Below, piece by piece: positions 42,575-55,290 of a DNA stretch of 64,000 nucleotides. Origin of the DNA: Aspergillus flavus (lineage: Eukaryota; Ascomycota; Eurotiomycetes; Eurotiales; Aspergillaceae); NCBI RefSeq assembly GCF_009017415.1, contig NC_092403.1:1860001-1924000 (forward strand), written 5' to 3'. Position 1 is the stretch's first letter, and every line of letters begins with the position of its first letter. The notes under the pieces were generated by a model, which worked only from the letters and a program-made list of their open reading frames with translations, was not told where the DNA came from and ran no database searches. The position numbers were made by a program, and so were the translations under genes.

Positions 42575-42775
42575 TAAAGTATAATTAATTAATAGGTTTT
42601 AAAAATATAGTATTAACAGACTAAAGATTATTTAAAATTATATCATAGTTTTTCTATCTAATATAATAAATAAATTATTTAAAAATATTTATATATTATA
42701 TAAGCCGGCGGCCTACTAGCAGCTCGCTTGTAGTAGAATATAGTTGCCTGAGACAACCGTTGTTATAAAGACTTT
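42575..42775 (-). repeat. Family-3 repeat, minus orientation, at the edge of the AT block
   Basis: The reverse complement matches 21,215-21,440: a GC-richer head (gtctcaggcaac ... gagctgctagtaggcc ... ggcttatataatatataa) and then the same AT-rich tail. It is the last recognisable repeat before unique sequence. Confidence 0.62.
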
Positions 42776-43466
42776 ATAAATTTAGAAATAGTATAAGTCT
42801 TTTTATACTATTTATTTTTAGTAATCTATCTAGTATAATTGATACTGTTCGATAATTATATCTGATTTAACCTGGTCCGCTTGTTTGTTGAACAAGGTTA
42901 TTATTTGACGAGGCCGTTCGCGCTCCTACAAAGGGGATCGAAATCATATTATAACTTGTAATGTATTCTATATAACTGGTTATTATAAATATCTTTAGAG
43001 TATAGTATATCTCTATCTTAAATAGCTATCTTAGAAGAATAACTTCATTTAAGGTAATGGCTTACCATCTACCTTTTGTAATAGGTGCAGTAACTACTTA
43101 TTCTTTATATATACTCTTGGTGTCTAAAAGCACAAGTCAGCCTAGACCTGTAATAAGTCTAAAGAAATCAACTACTTTCCTTTGTATGAACCTTATATTT
43201 GCTAATATAAATGATATAATATATCCACCAAATAGAGACACAGAGACATAGAGCCGTGTAGCATGTTGTCACGACTCACTATTGAGATGCTATTAGTTAG
43301 GGTATATATCTAGTAAGCCAGCCGGCCTTCCTGCGATAATCGGGTACAATAGCTTTGTCTGGGCACTACCAACCAATCTAGAAATACCAATCAATCGAGC
43401 TGGAACCTTTGGTGAGATACTAGGGTATGACTCCCGGTACAAGTTGTTATGTACAACATCCGATTG
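42776..43466. other. Transition zone from AT block to gene DNA, no gene
   Basis: Base composition returns to normal over about 200 bp. I see no tRNA, no splice-supported frame and no repeat. A 64-codon frame at 43,057-43,251 has no family features or splice context and is not called. Confidence 0.55.
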
Positions 43467-44308
43467 TTATAGGTAATTTCCCTTACTGAACCGAGAACCA
43501 AAGTCAGCGGCCCTATTAATCATCTCCCGACGCTGGGAGTTGGTTATCTTAGAGGAGATAGCCATATCCTTCTCTTTATCAAAGGGGCGACTGCTAGCAT
43601 CGTCCTCCTCGAAATTTTTACATTCCTCGAGAGGTTGTAACATATTTCCAGCTGCATTTTCTTTCCGTTTTGCATCCTGGGGTTGATAAGCACTCATTAG
43701 ATCAGCAATATGCTATAGTGCTTGTCATAACTCACATTGTACTTTTGGATTCTGTCCTGCATGGCCTGTGATACTCTGGCAGGTCGAGTTACTTGATCTT
43801 TGTTTGCACCAAATATGCTAACACCCATGACTTTATCTTGTAAACGTTTCATTTTTTGCTCTGGCGTTTCCGTCCAAGACGAATCTACCTCCCCTGATTG
43901 GGAATTTGATGCTGATCTTCCACTTTGAAACTTTCTACTCCTCAGTTTGGTTGGATCCACCCTTGCAGTCCTTCCACTTGACCCTGGTGGCTGTAACATC
44001 CACTCATCTCGATGACTTCGATCTTCGCCAGCATGACCTTGCTCAGTCAATGGGTCATATGGAGTGTCGCCATGTGTCTTGGCATCCACTAATTTGGTCT
44101 CCATAGGTCCCGAGGGTGGTAAACACGGACCGATGTCATCGTCGTCACTGCTTTCATTTTCGCCATTAGAGTCTAGTGTGTCATCGTCTGCAGGATTTGA
44201 TAAAGGCAATGTTGGTCCGACTACCCTCCGTCGTTTGTCGGTATTGTCAAGACCATATTCGGGATATGGTGTCGGTTGCTCGAACTTTCGTTTCTCACTT
44301 TGATCCAT
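43467..44308 (-). CDS. GPALPP/DUF3752 family protein
   Basis: Two exons, 44,308-43,736 and 43,676-43,467, flank a 59-nt intron (GTGAGT...CCCCAG) and encode 260 residues. The N-terminal half is acidic and low-complexity with two GP-x-LP motifs (VGPTLP near residue 30 and IGPCLPP near 60). The C-terminal half carries the DUF3752 pattern: DEWMLQPP, DPTKLRSRKF, SWTETPEQK, then RPFDKEKDM, SQRREMINRA and a final RFSKGNY. This matches the GPALPP1-like nuclear family, whose molecular role is poorly known. I start at MDQSEKRK; the frame is open 16 codons further up to a non-conserved M, which is less likely. The gene lies between the 43-kb RIP block and a decayed DNA transposon, yet it is intact and has normal composition. 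Confidence 0.88.
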
Positions 44309-44405
44309 TGCATAAAAACAATGTGGATGGTTAAGAGGGAAGGAAATAATACCCATTCTCCTCGTGCTTATGGTTACATATAATTATATAATCACCTAGA
44401 GCATA

Positions 44406-46278
44406 ACGTAATTGGTAAACGAGCGGGTCACGCAAACGAGCGGGTCAACACGCCCATTTTTCTACACATCTATTTTTTTAAGACTATTTAACTACCAGCT
44501 ATATTACTAAAAATGCCTAAATTATTAAAATCTTAGATAGAATAGAAAGATAGAATTTTATTAGCTATATTAACTATTAAAAAAAAATTACTAATATTTA
44601 TATAGTAGTTTATATTTTTAATATATCTTTTATAATACTTTAAAGATATTTATTAAATAATATATTTTAATTAAATATATATATAAATAATTATAAAATA
44701 ATTTTTAGTAAAAAGAAATTGCTTAAATAATAGATTCTATTATTAAATAAATATAGAGTATTTTCTTAATCTATATATATATAAAAAATAGTTAATATTT
44801 TATTTTTAAAGTATAATACTATCTCTTTTTTTATTACTATAGAAAAAAAATAGATATATAATTTTATTAAATATATATCTAAATTTAAAATTTATTTTAT
44901 ATATTACTATAATTATTAATATATTAAAATAGAGAATTTTAAAATTTTAAATATTTAATTTAAATAAATAAATAAAACTATTTAAAAATATAATATAATT
45001 TTAAATAATATATATAATTTTAATAAAATAGAATTTATAATAGATCTAATAGCTATAGCTAAAATTATTATTAAATCTAATATATTTAAAAAAATTATTT
45101 TTATTATAATTAAAAAATTAAAAATAGATTATTACTATAAAATATATTAATTTTAATAAATAAACTTTATTTTTTTATATTATTCTTAAAAATAAAATAT
45201 ATATAAAGATCTAATATAAAAAAAATAAAATTTTTTTTAATTAAAGAATTAAAATTAATTTTAATAACTAAATAAATAATAAGATTAATCTATATTAATT
45301 ATAAAATTATTTTATATTTTATATTATTAACTAATCTATAGAAAAATACTATTTATTTATTTTAAATAATTATAATAATTATTTAATATTTTTATTTAAT
45401 TAAATCTATATAAAAAATAATATTATACTAATCTATATATCTATATATATTTTTTATAAATTTTAATTATTTAATATTATTATTTTTTTATTACTAAAAA
45501 TTTTATATAAAAATTTAATTAAATCTAAAATATATTATAAATTTAATTATATTAATAAAATTAAATTTTTAAAAATCTATTTTAAAATCTATATAAAGAT
45601 TTTTATTAATAATAATATATATAATATTTTTAAAACTATTAATCTAATTTCTCTATTTTTTAAGTATATTTTTTTTTTAATTAATAATTTAATTTAAAAT
45701 CTCTATATCTCTAGATAATAGATTTAATAGTTAAAATAGTTTAATATTTAAAATATTTTATATAATTAAATAATTAAAAAAATTAAAATCTATATTTAAA
45801 AAACTATTTAAAAATTAATTTTATAATTTTAATTTATTTATTAAAATTAATTTAAATTAATTAATTAAAAATATTAAATAAACTATAAATAATATAATAA
45901 TATTAAAATATTAATTAGAATAATATTAAACCGCGTATAAAAAATAGCTTAAAAAATAAAAATATTTTATTAAATAAATTATTTTTAAAAAAGATATATT
46001 AATATCTAAAGTCTAAATTTTTATTAAATACTAAAATTAAATAAATAAAGCTATATAGATAGATAGATTTCTATTTATTAAATTAATTTTTAAATATATT
46101 TTATTTAAATATTTTAGCTATAGTATATAAAATTATAAAATTATATATTATCTAAATTAATAGAACTATTTATTTTTATATAGAAATCTAAATTTATAGT
46201 ATTTTAATTATTTTAATTTTTAATATAGCAGCGCGTTGATCCGCTCGTTTGCGTGACCCGCTTATTTACCGATTACGT
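44406..46278 (+). mobile_element. Decayed pogo/Fot1-like DNA transposon with about 45-bp TIRs
   Basis: The left end reads ACGTAATTGGTAAACGAGCG and the reverse complement of the right end ACGTAATCGGTAAATAAGCG; the match continues through CGGGTCACGCAAACGAGCGG to about 45 bp. The TIR holds two AACGAGCGGGTCA copies 18 bp apart. The interior is RIP-saturated. A plus frame from the ATG at 44,512 reads MPKLLKS-x-IE-x-KDRILLAI followed by IKKKLLI, like the N-terminal helix-turn-helix of Fot1/pogo transposases, with stops at former Gln codons. Exact borders are uncertain: TA at 44,409-44,410 and 46,274-46,275 can serve as the duplication, but TIR similarity extends a few bases outside it. Confidence 0.8.
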
Positions 46279-46303
46279 CAGTTAGTTAGTTAGTTAATTA
46301 GTT
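46279..46303. repeat. GTTA tetranucleotide run
   Basis: Several GTTA units, with one variant, lie directly beside the right end of the pogo-like element. They are probably simple slippage. Confidence 0.7.
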
Positions 46304-46991
46304 AACCGCACACCTTTGACTCTTAACACTAGCCGGACAACTAATTAGTTTATATCCGCGTGATTAGGTATACAACTGTAGTACTATTATCATACAGCAG
46401 TACATATACGAGTACTCAGGCAAGGATCTATAATAAAGTCTTGGATAGCTATATGTCTCTCTTATACGGTTGACTCTATCTAGTGAAAGATATGCTTTGT
46501 ATTTAAAATACTAGTACTATCAAACGTTAGTTGTTTAATGCAGGGCTGTTGGGATAAAGTCATCGGCAGATAACATCTATTCTTGGTGAAGAAGTTTAAG
46601 CCAAGTTACACTTACCTGAATGCTGAGCACAATCATTGCGCCATCCTGTAAGATACGGAGATATCATTATATTGACACTATCCCTTATGAATGTCTTATG
46701 GCAAAATGTGCATCAATATACGCGGAACATCCATTACCCTGGCATCCCGACAATTGAAATATATAGAGAGCCCTTCGAGCATTTAGTTTATTGATAAATC
46801 CCGCCTGTATCCGTATAAAGTCTTTTAACCTTCACACAGCTGCCATGATTTGCGACAAGGTTATGTTGGCTCAAAGGGAAGAGGACGAGATCTTTCACTG
46901 TATCTATGCCACATAGAGTAGCCGCGCGAGTTCAAACTTATGATGGCCCAATTAGACTGTCTAGGGATGAATTGAGAAGGCTCAGAACTCC
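46304..46991. other. Intergenic, nothing recognised
   Basis: Composition is normal. No RNA gene, repeat or splice-supported frame is visible between the transposon and the 3' end of the next gene. Confidence 0.5.
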
Positions 46992-47766
46992 CTATATCCC
47001 AGCATCTATCTCCATTTCATCCTCCCGATGAAGGGTATTGTTTGAATTACCAGGATCTGCGACCGTTCCCGGGTGTAAAGTGCTATTTGTGGACGGGTCT
47101 CGCCCACATTGATTTATTCTAGCCCGCTCCCTTGTCTCAATCAAGGCCTTACGCACAGTGTCTCTTTCCTTCGGTACCGTTAGTGACGCTGGTTCTCTAT
47201 AGAGGACCAGCTCATTGCATATTGGCTTTGCTTCTGTGACGACGAATCTCGGGATTGCTCGCAAGTTCTCCCCGATCCCAGGCAGAAACGTGATAGAATC
47301 ACTGGGAAGCTCAGTTTCTGCTATCTCACGTTCAAGGTCATGAATGTAAACCGTATGTTTTGTGTCGTCCAATATCATCATGTCATCTAAAGCTGAGAAA
47401 ACATGCTGACCAACTTCGAGATTTTCTCGAATTTCTCTAGGAGTATTGCTGGTTGCTCGAGGACCTGAAGTTGTGGTGTTAGAGGATACGTTGAAGGACG
47501 GGAAAGCAAAGCACAGGAAAAAAGACAAAACAAAAAAGAAATAACAAAAAGAAGAGACAGAGACAGAGGTAAGGTATTTGAAAGAAAGGGCAGCAATAAG
47601 AGAGACAGAGAGATAGAAGGAGCCAAGGCCATGCATGGTAAGACATACCAATATGCAAGCAACCAAACTTTTTTGCTAGAGGCTGATCTCCATCAGGGTC
47701 ACTCTCCGCGGGACGCTTTTTTCCGTGATAAACTCCCACATCAGTATGCTGCGCCATCCGAACCAC
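46992..47766 (-). CDS. Unrecognised protein, probably a conserved fungal nuclear-type protein
   Basis: Exon 1 (47,766-47,649) and exon 2 (47,464-46,992) are separated by a 184-nt intron (GTATGT...TTCAG) rich in pyrimidines, giving 196 residues. The N terminus has a basic KKRPAESDPDGDQPLAKKF segment resembling a bipartite nuclear signal. The middle holds DDMMILDDTKHTVYIHDLER, followed by a hydrophilic helix-forming stretch with many charged residues (KERDTVRKALIETRERARIN). No enzyme motif, zinc finger or membrane segment is seen. The start could also be the Met three codons downstream. It is divergent from alanyl-tRNA synthetase with 132 bp between start codons. The intron and phase are well supported; I cannot name the function. 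Confidence 0.75.
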
Positions 47767-47898
47767 AAACAGCCGGGTAACGAATTGAGAACTTTTCTGC
47801 GGAGTAATAGGACGAGTTTAATAATCTACCATCTGCTATCCTGAGCACGCGCGAAGTCAACCTGGTGCAACTGGATGCATCGCTGAGTGGGTAGCTTG
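47767..47898. promoter_or_regulatory. Short bidirectional promoter region
   Basis: Only 132 bp separate the start codons of the unrecognised minus gene and the first ATG of alanyl-tRNA synthetase. The two genes must share core promoter sequence or begin inside each other's leader. No clear TATA box is seen. Confidence 0.6.
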
Positions 47899-51261
<3,363 letters not shown>

Positions 51262-51482
51262 GCCCTCGACGCGGTTTTCAAGTTGTGATACTCCTGGATT
51301 GTAACGACCAGGGGGGGAGAAAAGTATGGCACGAAAAAGAGCGTATAGGTGTATTAAGTGCTATAGATAGGGATCAGGAAACTCACTACATGTAATGGCT
51401 TTTTCGTTGCTTGGGAATATGGGAATTGTTCACTTTCTCTCTTCATATATCCTAGGACTCGAAACGACCTTTTGATCATGTA

Positions 51483-52317
51483 TCACATCTCCCCGCACTG
51501 AATGATGGTCACGTCTTGATTAGGTTTATCCCTAGTTGTACGAGTGTTTTCAATCATTCGCACAACGTCCATTCCTTCCACTACTTGTCCAAACACCACG
51601 TGTTTATTATTTAGGAACGGTGTCGCAGTCGTTGTAATGAAGAATTGGCAACCGTTTGTGTTGGGTCCAGAATTCTGGACATGTCAGCATCACCGCTTCC
51701 CTAGGCTTTCGTACTGGGACTTACTGCCATGCTTAGTAGCCCTGGTTGATCATGCTTCAAAATGAAATTTTCATCTTGAAATCGTGGAGTGCCATAGATG
51801 GTACGAGAACCTGTGCCATCGCCATTGACGAAGTCACCACCCTGTATCATGAAATCCTTGATCTTTAATGCATTAGTCAGCCCCAGAAACATTAGTCTCG
51901 AGGATAATGTATTGTACACACAACTCTATGAAATTTGCTATTCTTATATCCTTGTGGCCGTCCTTGGGGACTTTTGCTTTCTCCTGTGCAGAACTGGCGA
52001 AAATTTTCTGCTGTTCGTGGCGTTATACTGGTGAAGAGTTCCATCTTGATACGTCCCAGTGACTCCCCTGTGAGATAAGTATGCTCAGTCTGTTTAGATC
52101 TTATTTGATGAGGCAGATTTCCCAGCGCCGTATTCTATAATCACATATCTTTAATTGAGTTGTGCTGGTGAAACGACGCTGGACATCTTCTGAAGCCGTG
52201 GGATTTCTGTCTAAGGTTGAATTCTCAATCTTATCTTCCGTACTTACCACCTAGAGTGATGTCAAAAAAGACAACAGGGTTGGGTGTCTTAGCTGAGCTC
52301 GTAACTTGGCTATCCAT
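51483..52317 (-). CDS. cyp3: Cyclophilin, peptidyl-prolyl cis-trans isomerase H type
   Basis: Four exons (52,317-52,248, 52,067-51,922, 51,862-51,725, 51,674-51,483) with introns of 180, 59 and 49 nt give 181 residues, near the usual 177 for cyclophilin H. The fold is complete: [78 protein letters not shown], and a C-terminal IIQCGEM. Catalytic Arg71 and Gln79 are present. The position equal to Trp121 of human CypA is Phe138 (PFLNNKH), which in other cyclophilins weakens cyclosporin binding. CypH proteins associate with the U4/U6 snRNP; that role is by family only. It is convergent with the synthetase gene, 221 bp apart. The intron pattern hides the gene from simple frame searches. Confidence 0.93.
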
Positions 52318-53291
52318 TTGCAGGTTTGCGCTATCAGGAAATCAGATGTGGTTGGAGGAACAACAGTGTGACGATATAAAACTTGTATGGAGAAACTTCC
52401 GCAAGTGGTAGGCATCTACAGAGTAGATAGTACTCAATCTTGAAGAGCCTCCCCATATGACTCCATAAGACCCCACTTTCAAATTAGCTTATCTAATTAA
52501 GAAAGCCAGCGAATACGTAACACCTGTCTTTCACATACGGAGTTCTCTGTATACCGCACACCTCAATCTTTATATCGTGACAAGATATTCCGTATGTACC
52601 AAACTACGGAGTAATCTTATTTCCATTCTGTTACTGAAGCATTCTACCTAGAGTATGGCTTAAGGTGTATACTGCATTTTAATAATTGTACGAAGTAATG
52701 TGAAAGGTATGATATGAAAGTCACTCAGTAGTCACTTAACACATACTTAGAAGTACCTTTTTGCTATGTCGGTAGATTGTTGCAATGCTCTGCTCATCGC
52801 TACAGGTACGGTAATGCGGGACAAAACCGAGGTACAGTACATGTACGGAGTACGGAGTACTGTAGAGTAATAATAAGCCACCCCGTGACCTAACAGCCAT
52901 TGGCCTCGGTCACGCATTACCACCCACCTTACGGAGTAATGTGGAGTATCGTCAACGGCATTCTAGACTCAAATGCGATATACGTCCCTGGTTTACAATA
53001 AGAACCATTCTTTCAGCAGCCCCAGGCGCAGCTGCCGCCAGTGATGATCCACCGCGTTCGCATTTTGGTGTGTGCCTTGTATCGCTACCCTGAAGTAGAT
53101 GAATCGGGTTGCTCCCATCGCTTTTGCGTGTTAGAGCCATAACGTTGCTTCAGGGAGTTGTTGATTTCTCGACGAAATCTCATGTCAATATTCTCGGGGA
53201 TTCTAGATATATCACTCCTTAACAACCGAGACGGCCGGCACCGTTTACTACATTCAGCCCCTCCAGTATCATCACGACTACGTTTGTCAAG
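52318..53291. promoter_or_regulatory. Divergent intergenic region with ACGGAGTA motifs
   Basis: About 970 bp lie between the cyclophilin and RING-finger starts. TACGGAGT-type motifs occur near 52,536, 52,605, 52,843-52,860 (two in tandem) and 52,930. Their role is unknown; such motifs are common between genes of Eurotiales by my recollection. No RNA gene or supported frame is seen. Confidence 0.5.
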
Positions 53292-54657
53292 ATGGCATCC
53301 ACTGCAACAGGTCCACAACCAACTGCCACCAGTACTGATCACAACGGAGATGATAGTAGCTCAAGCCCCACGAGTTCGCCCCTCTTATTCTTCGTTGCCC
53401 TTGGTTTTGGTGTTGTATTCACGAACCTATGGTACGCCCAACTTTGCGTTATGTTTAAAATGTGCGCTAATCTAATCGACCATGTTTAGGATTATTGTGG
53501 GAGTAAAATATTGCTTCCGATATAACCAGCGAAACCGCCAATTACGCAACGAGGAAACGGGCGAGCCGATAGATTTAGTAACCATGCCTCGAACACATAG
53601 GAGAAGGAGGGAAAAAAAGTTGATGAGTATGGATGAAGTTAACGAACGGTTTCCACTTGTTAAATACAAAGTGTGGAGATCTTCGCGCGCGAATGAAGGC
53701 CTTCCAACCGCAGGTGGAATATCGGCACCAAATAGCAGACCCCAGAGCTTGAAAGGTGAACATAATGTTTTATCTACCACTGTTGGGGCACCCTCTTACA
53801 CAACAAATTCGGCAATAAAAGGCCACCGTCGATGTGATTCAACCACGTCGCAGTTATCTATACCAGCTGAACACGCACAGACGGCCTTAGTGCAGCCGCA
53901 AGAGAAGGAGAACGCCGGTCAAGCATTTGCTGTGCTGGCTGATGGCACCCATGGCCCAGACGCAAAACAGTTACAGAATTGCAATTCCCTTGAGGATGAA
54001 GACGTTAACAACCCAATTCGCACCGCAGTACCAGCGGAACTTTTACCCAACCCAGGCGATTCGTGTGCAATTTGCCTTGATACAATCGAAGATGACGATG
54101 ACATACGTGGGCTTACATGTGGTCATGCTTTTCATGCATCCTGTGTCGACCCGTGGTTAACGAGTCGAAGAGCCTGTTGTCCTTTGTGCAAGGCCGATTA
54201 TTATGTTCCAAAGCCTCGCTCTGATCCCGGCGGACTAACAACTAACCCAGAACGCTCAGGCCGTCGCAATACAACACGGTTGGCCGTTCCCACACAACCA
54301 CAATCGGTATTTATAGGAGGACGTGTTAACCCATTTCGGAATCCCCTAGCTATATCAGATCGACAGGATCCATCGAGAAATGGAACCCAGTCGTCCCGGC
54401 TAACTGCACCGCGTTTTTGGCGAATACAAGCTCACCACTCTCAGCCTGCTAATAACCCGTCAAGCTCAGCTCCAGAGCCTTCGGACCGGCGAGATTGGAG
54501 GACTCGATTTACGCCTACTAGGTCGCTGAACCTTTCTTTTCTATCCTTTTCCGCTCGGAATCATTATTCAAGGGAGAGCATGCCGCACCCGACGGACACT
54601 GCACGCTCTGCGGCCGATCGGACACCTAGCCAGCTGGAAGCCCAGTCCGGCGCATGA
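53292..54657 (+). CDS. Membrane-anchored RING-H2 E3 ubiquitin ligase
   Basis: Exon 1 (53,292-53,431) and exon 2 (53,490-54,657) flank a 58-nt intron (GTACGC...GTTTAG, branch GCTAAT). They encode 435 residues, with the split codon giving Trp in TNLWIIVGVKYC. Residues 31-52 form one strong membrane helix. A basic juxtamembrane RRRREKK follows. The RING-H2 domain begins at Cys239: CAIC, then CGHAFHASCVDPWL and CPLC, with all eight ligands in C3H2C3 order. The C-terminal third is Ser/Arg/Pro-rich and probably disordered. The architecture is that of fungal endomembrane E3 ligases that recruit E2 enzymes; the substrate cannot be told. The 391-codon frame alone would lose most of the membrane helix, so the spliced model is preferred. 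Confidence 0.92.
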
Positions 54658-55290
54658 GCAGACTCATAAATCATGTTTCGCGGATACCCTATCCAGTCCA
54701 TGTCAAACGTTGCCCTTCCTCACTTCATGGCATCTGGAATGCCACTTGGCAACGGCACGATTATTTACAGCGTGCAAGATCACGCAAATACATAAATATC
54801 ATTCTGTATAATACGTTGAAGTACCTCACTATTCGAAAGACAGTTTTTGTCTTGCATAAGAAGGATGTGTGAAGTTCTTGTCTAGGCACCTACATTTGTT
54901 CCAGGCTGTTGGCTTAGTAGCTCAGGCCATTATGAAAGTTATTACCCGTGGCGTGGCGTTGATGGCGCAAAGGTTCTAGGGTATTTAGGATTTTCGGGTT
55001 TTAGGCAAGGTTGTTGGTTGGGTATTTATCGAGGAAGCGTTGCTGCAGGTATGGATTTCTTTAATCTAAGCCTGCTCTCTCTCTCCTCTTTCTTTTCCGT
55101 CCCCCATTGTTTATTCCTCCTTGTTTTAATGTACATCGTGATGATGAGAATACCATATTTCCAATGCATATACCAGGAAAACAAAGCTTCGTATCTTACT
55201 ATAACATCAATTATGAACTGTGGTAACCAGAACATTGATTTCGAGAGTTCCCGTCAAGAGGAATTGGAAGAGGTGTATATAACATTGACA
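54658..55290. other. Convergent 3' intergenic region, no gene
   Basis: This lies between the 3' ends of the RING-finger and Vps3844 genes. Frames present on either strand have no family features. No tRNA or repeat is visible. Confidence 0.5.

Larger units (their letters stand above)
1..42775. repeat. RIP-degraded AT-rich heterochromatin block
   Basis: This gene-free block starts outside the window and ends near 42,775. Sampled lines have about 7-12% G+C. CpA and TpG are almost absent, and most surviving C sits before T, mostly in tct, cta or ctt contexts. That is the expected result of saturating RIP, which in Pezizomycotina converts C to T in duplicated DNA with CpA preferred. No open frame of 60 codons or more exists on either strand, because former CAA/CAG codons have become TAA/TAG. 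Recognisable pieces inside are all transposon relics and are listed separately. Stretches such as 1-4,100, 7,200-9,890 and 15,000-21,200 show only AT-rich sequence that I cannot assign. The block could be a centromere core, a pericentromeric or subtelomeric island, or an internal repeat island; the sequence alone does not decide. Confidence 0.93.

Noticed and set aside
1..42775. Mitochondrial or plasmid insertion as the source of the AT-rich DNA
   Set aside because: No mitochondrial genes or tRNAs are visible, and LTR structures with RIP-type changes explain the composition.
43057..43251. 64-codon plus-strand frame
   Set aside because: No family features, no splice context, and it lies in the transition zone next to the AT block; chance is sufficient.
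51544..52034. Cyclophilin locus as a pseudogene
   Set aside because: Short frames and stops first suggested decay, but three introns with consensus sites restore a complete 181-residue protein.
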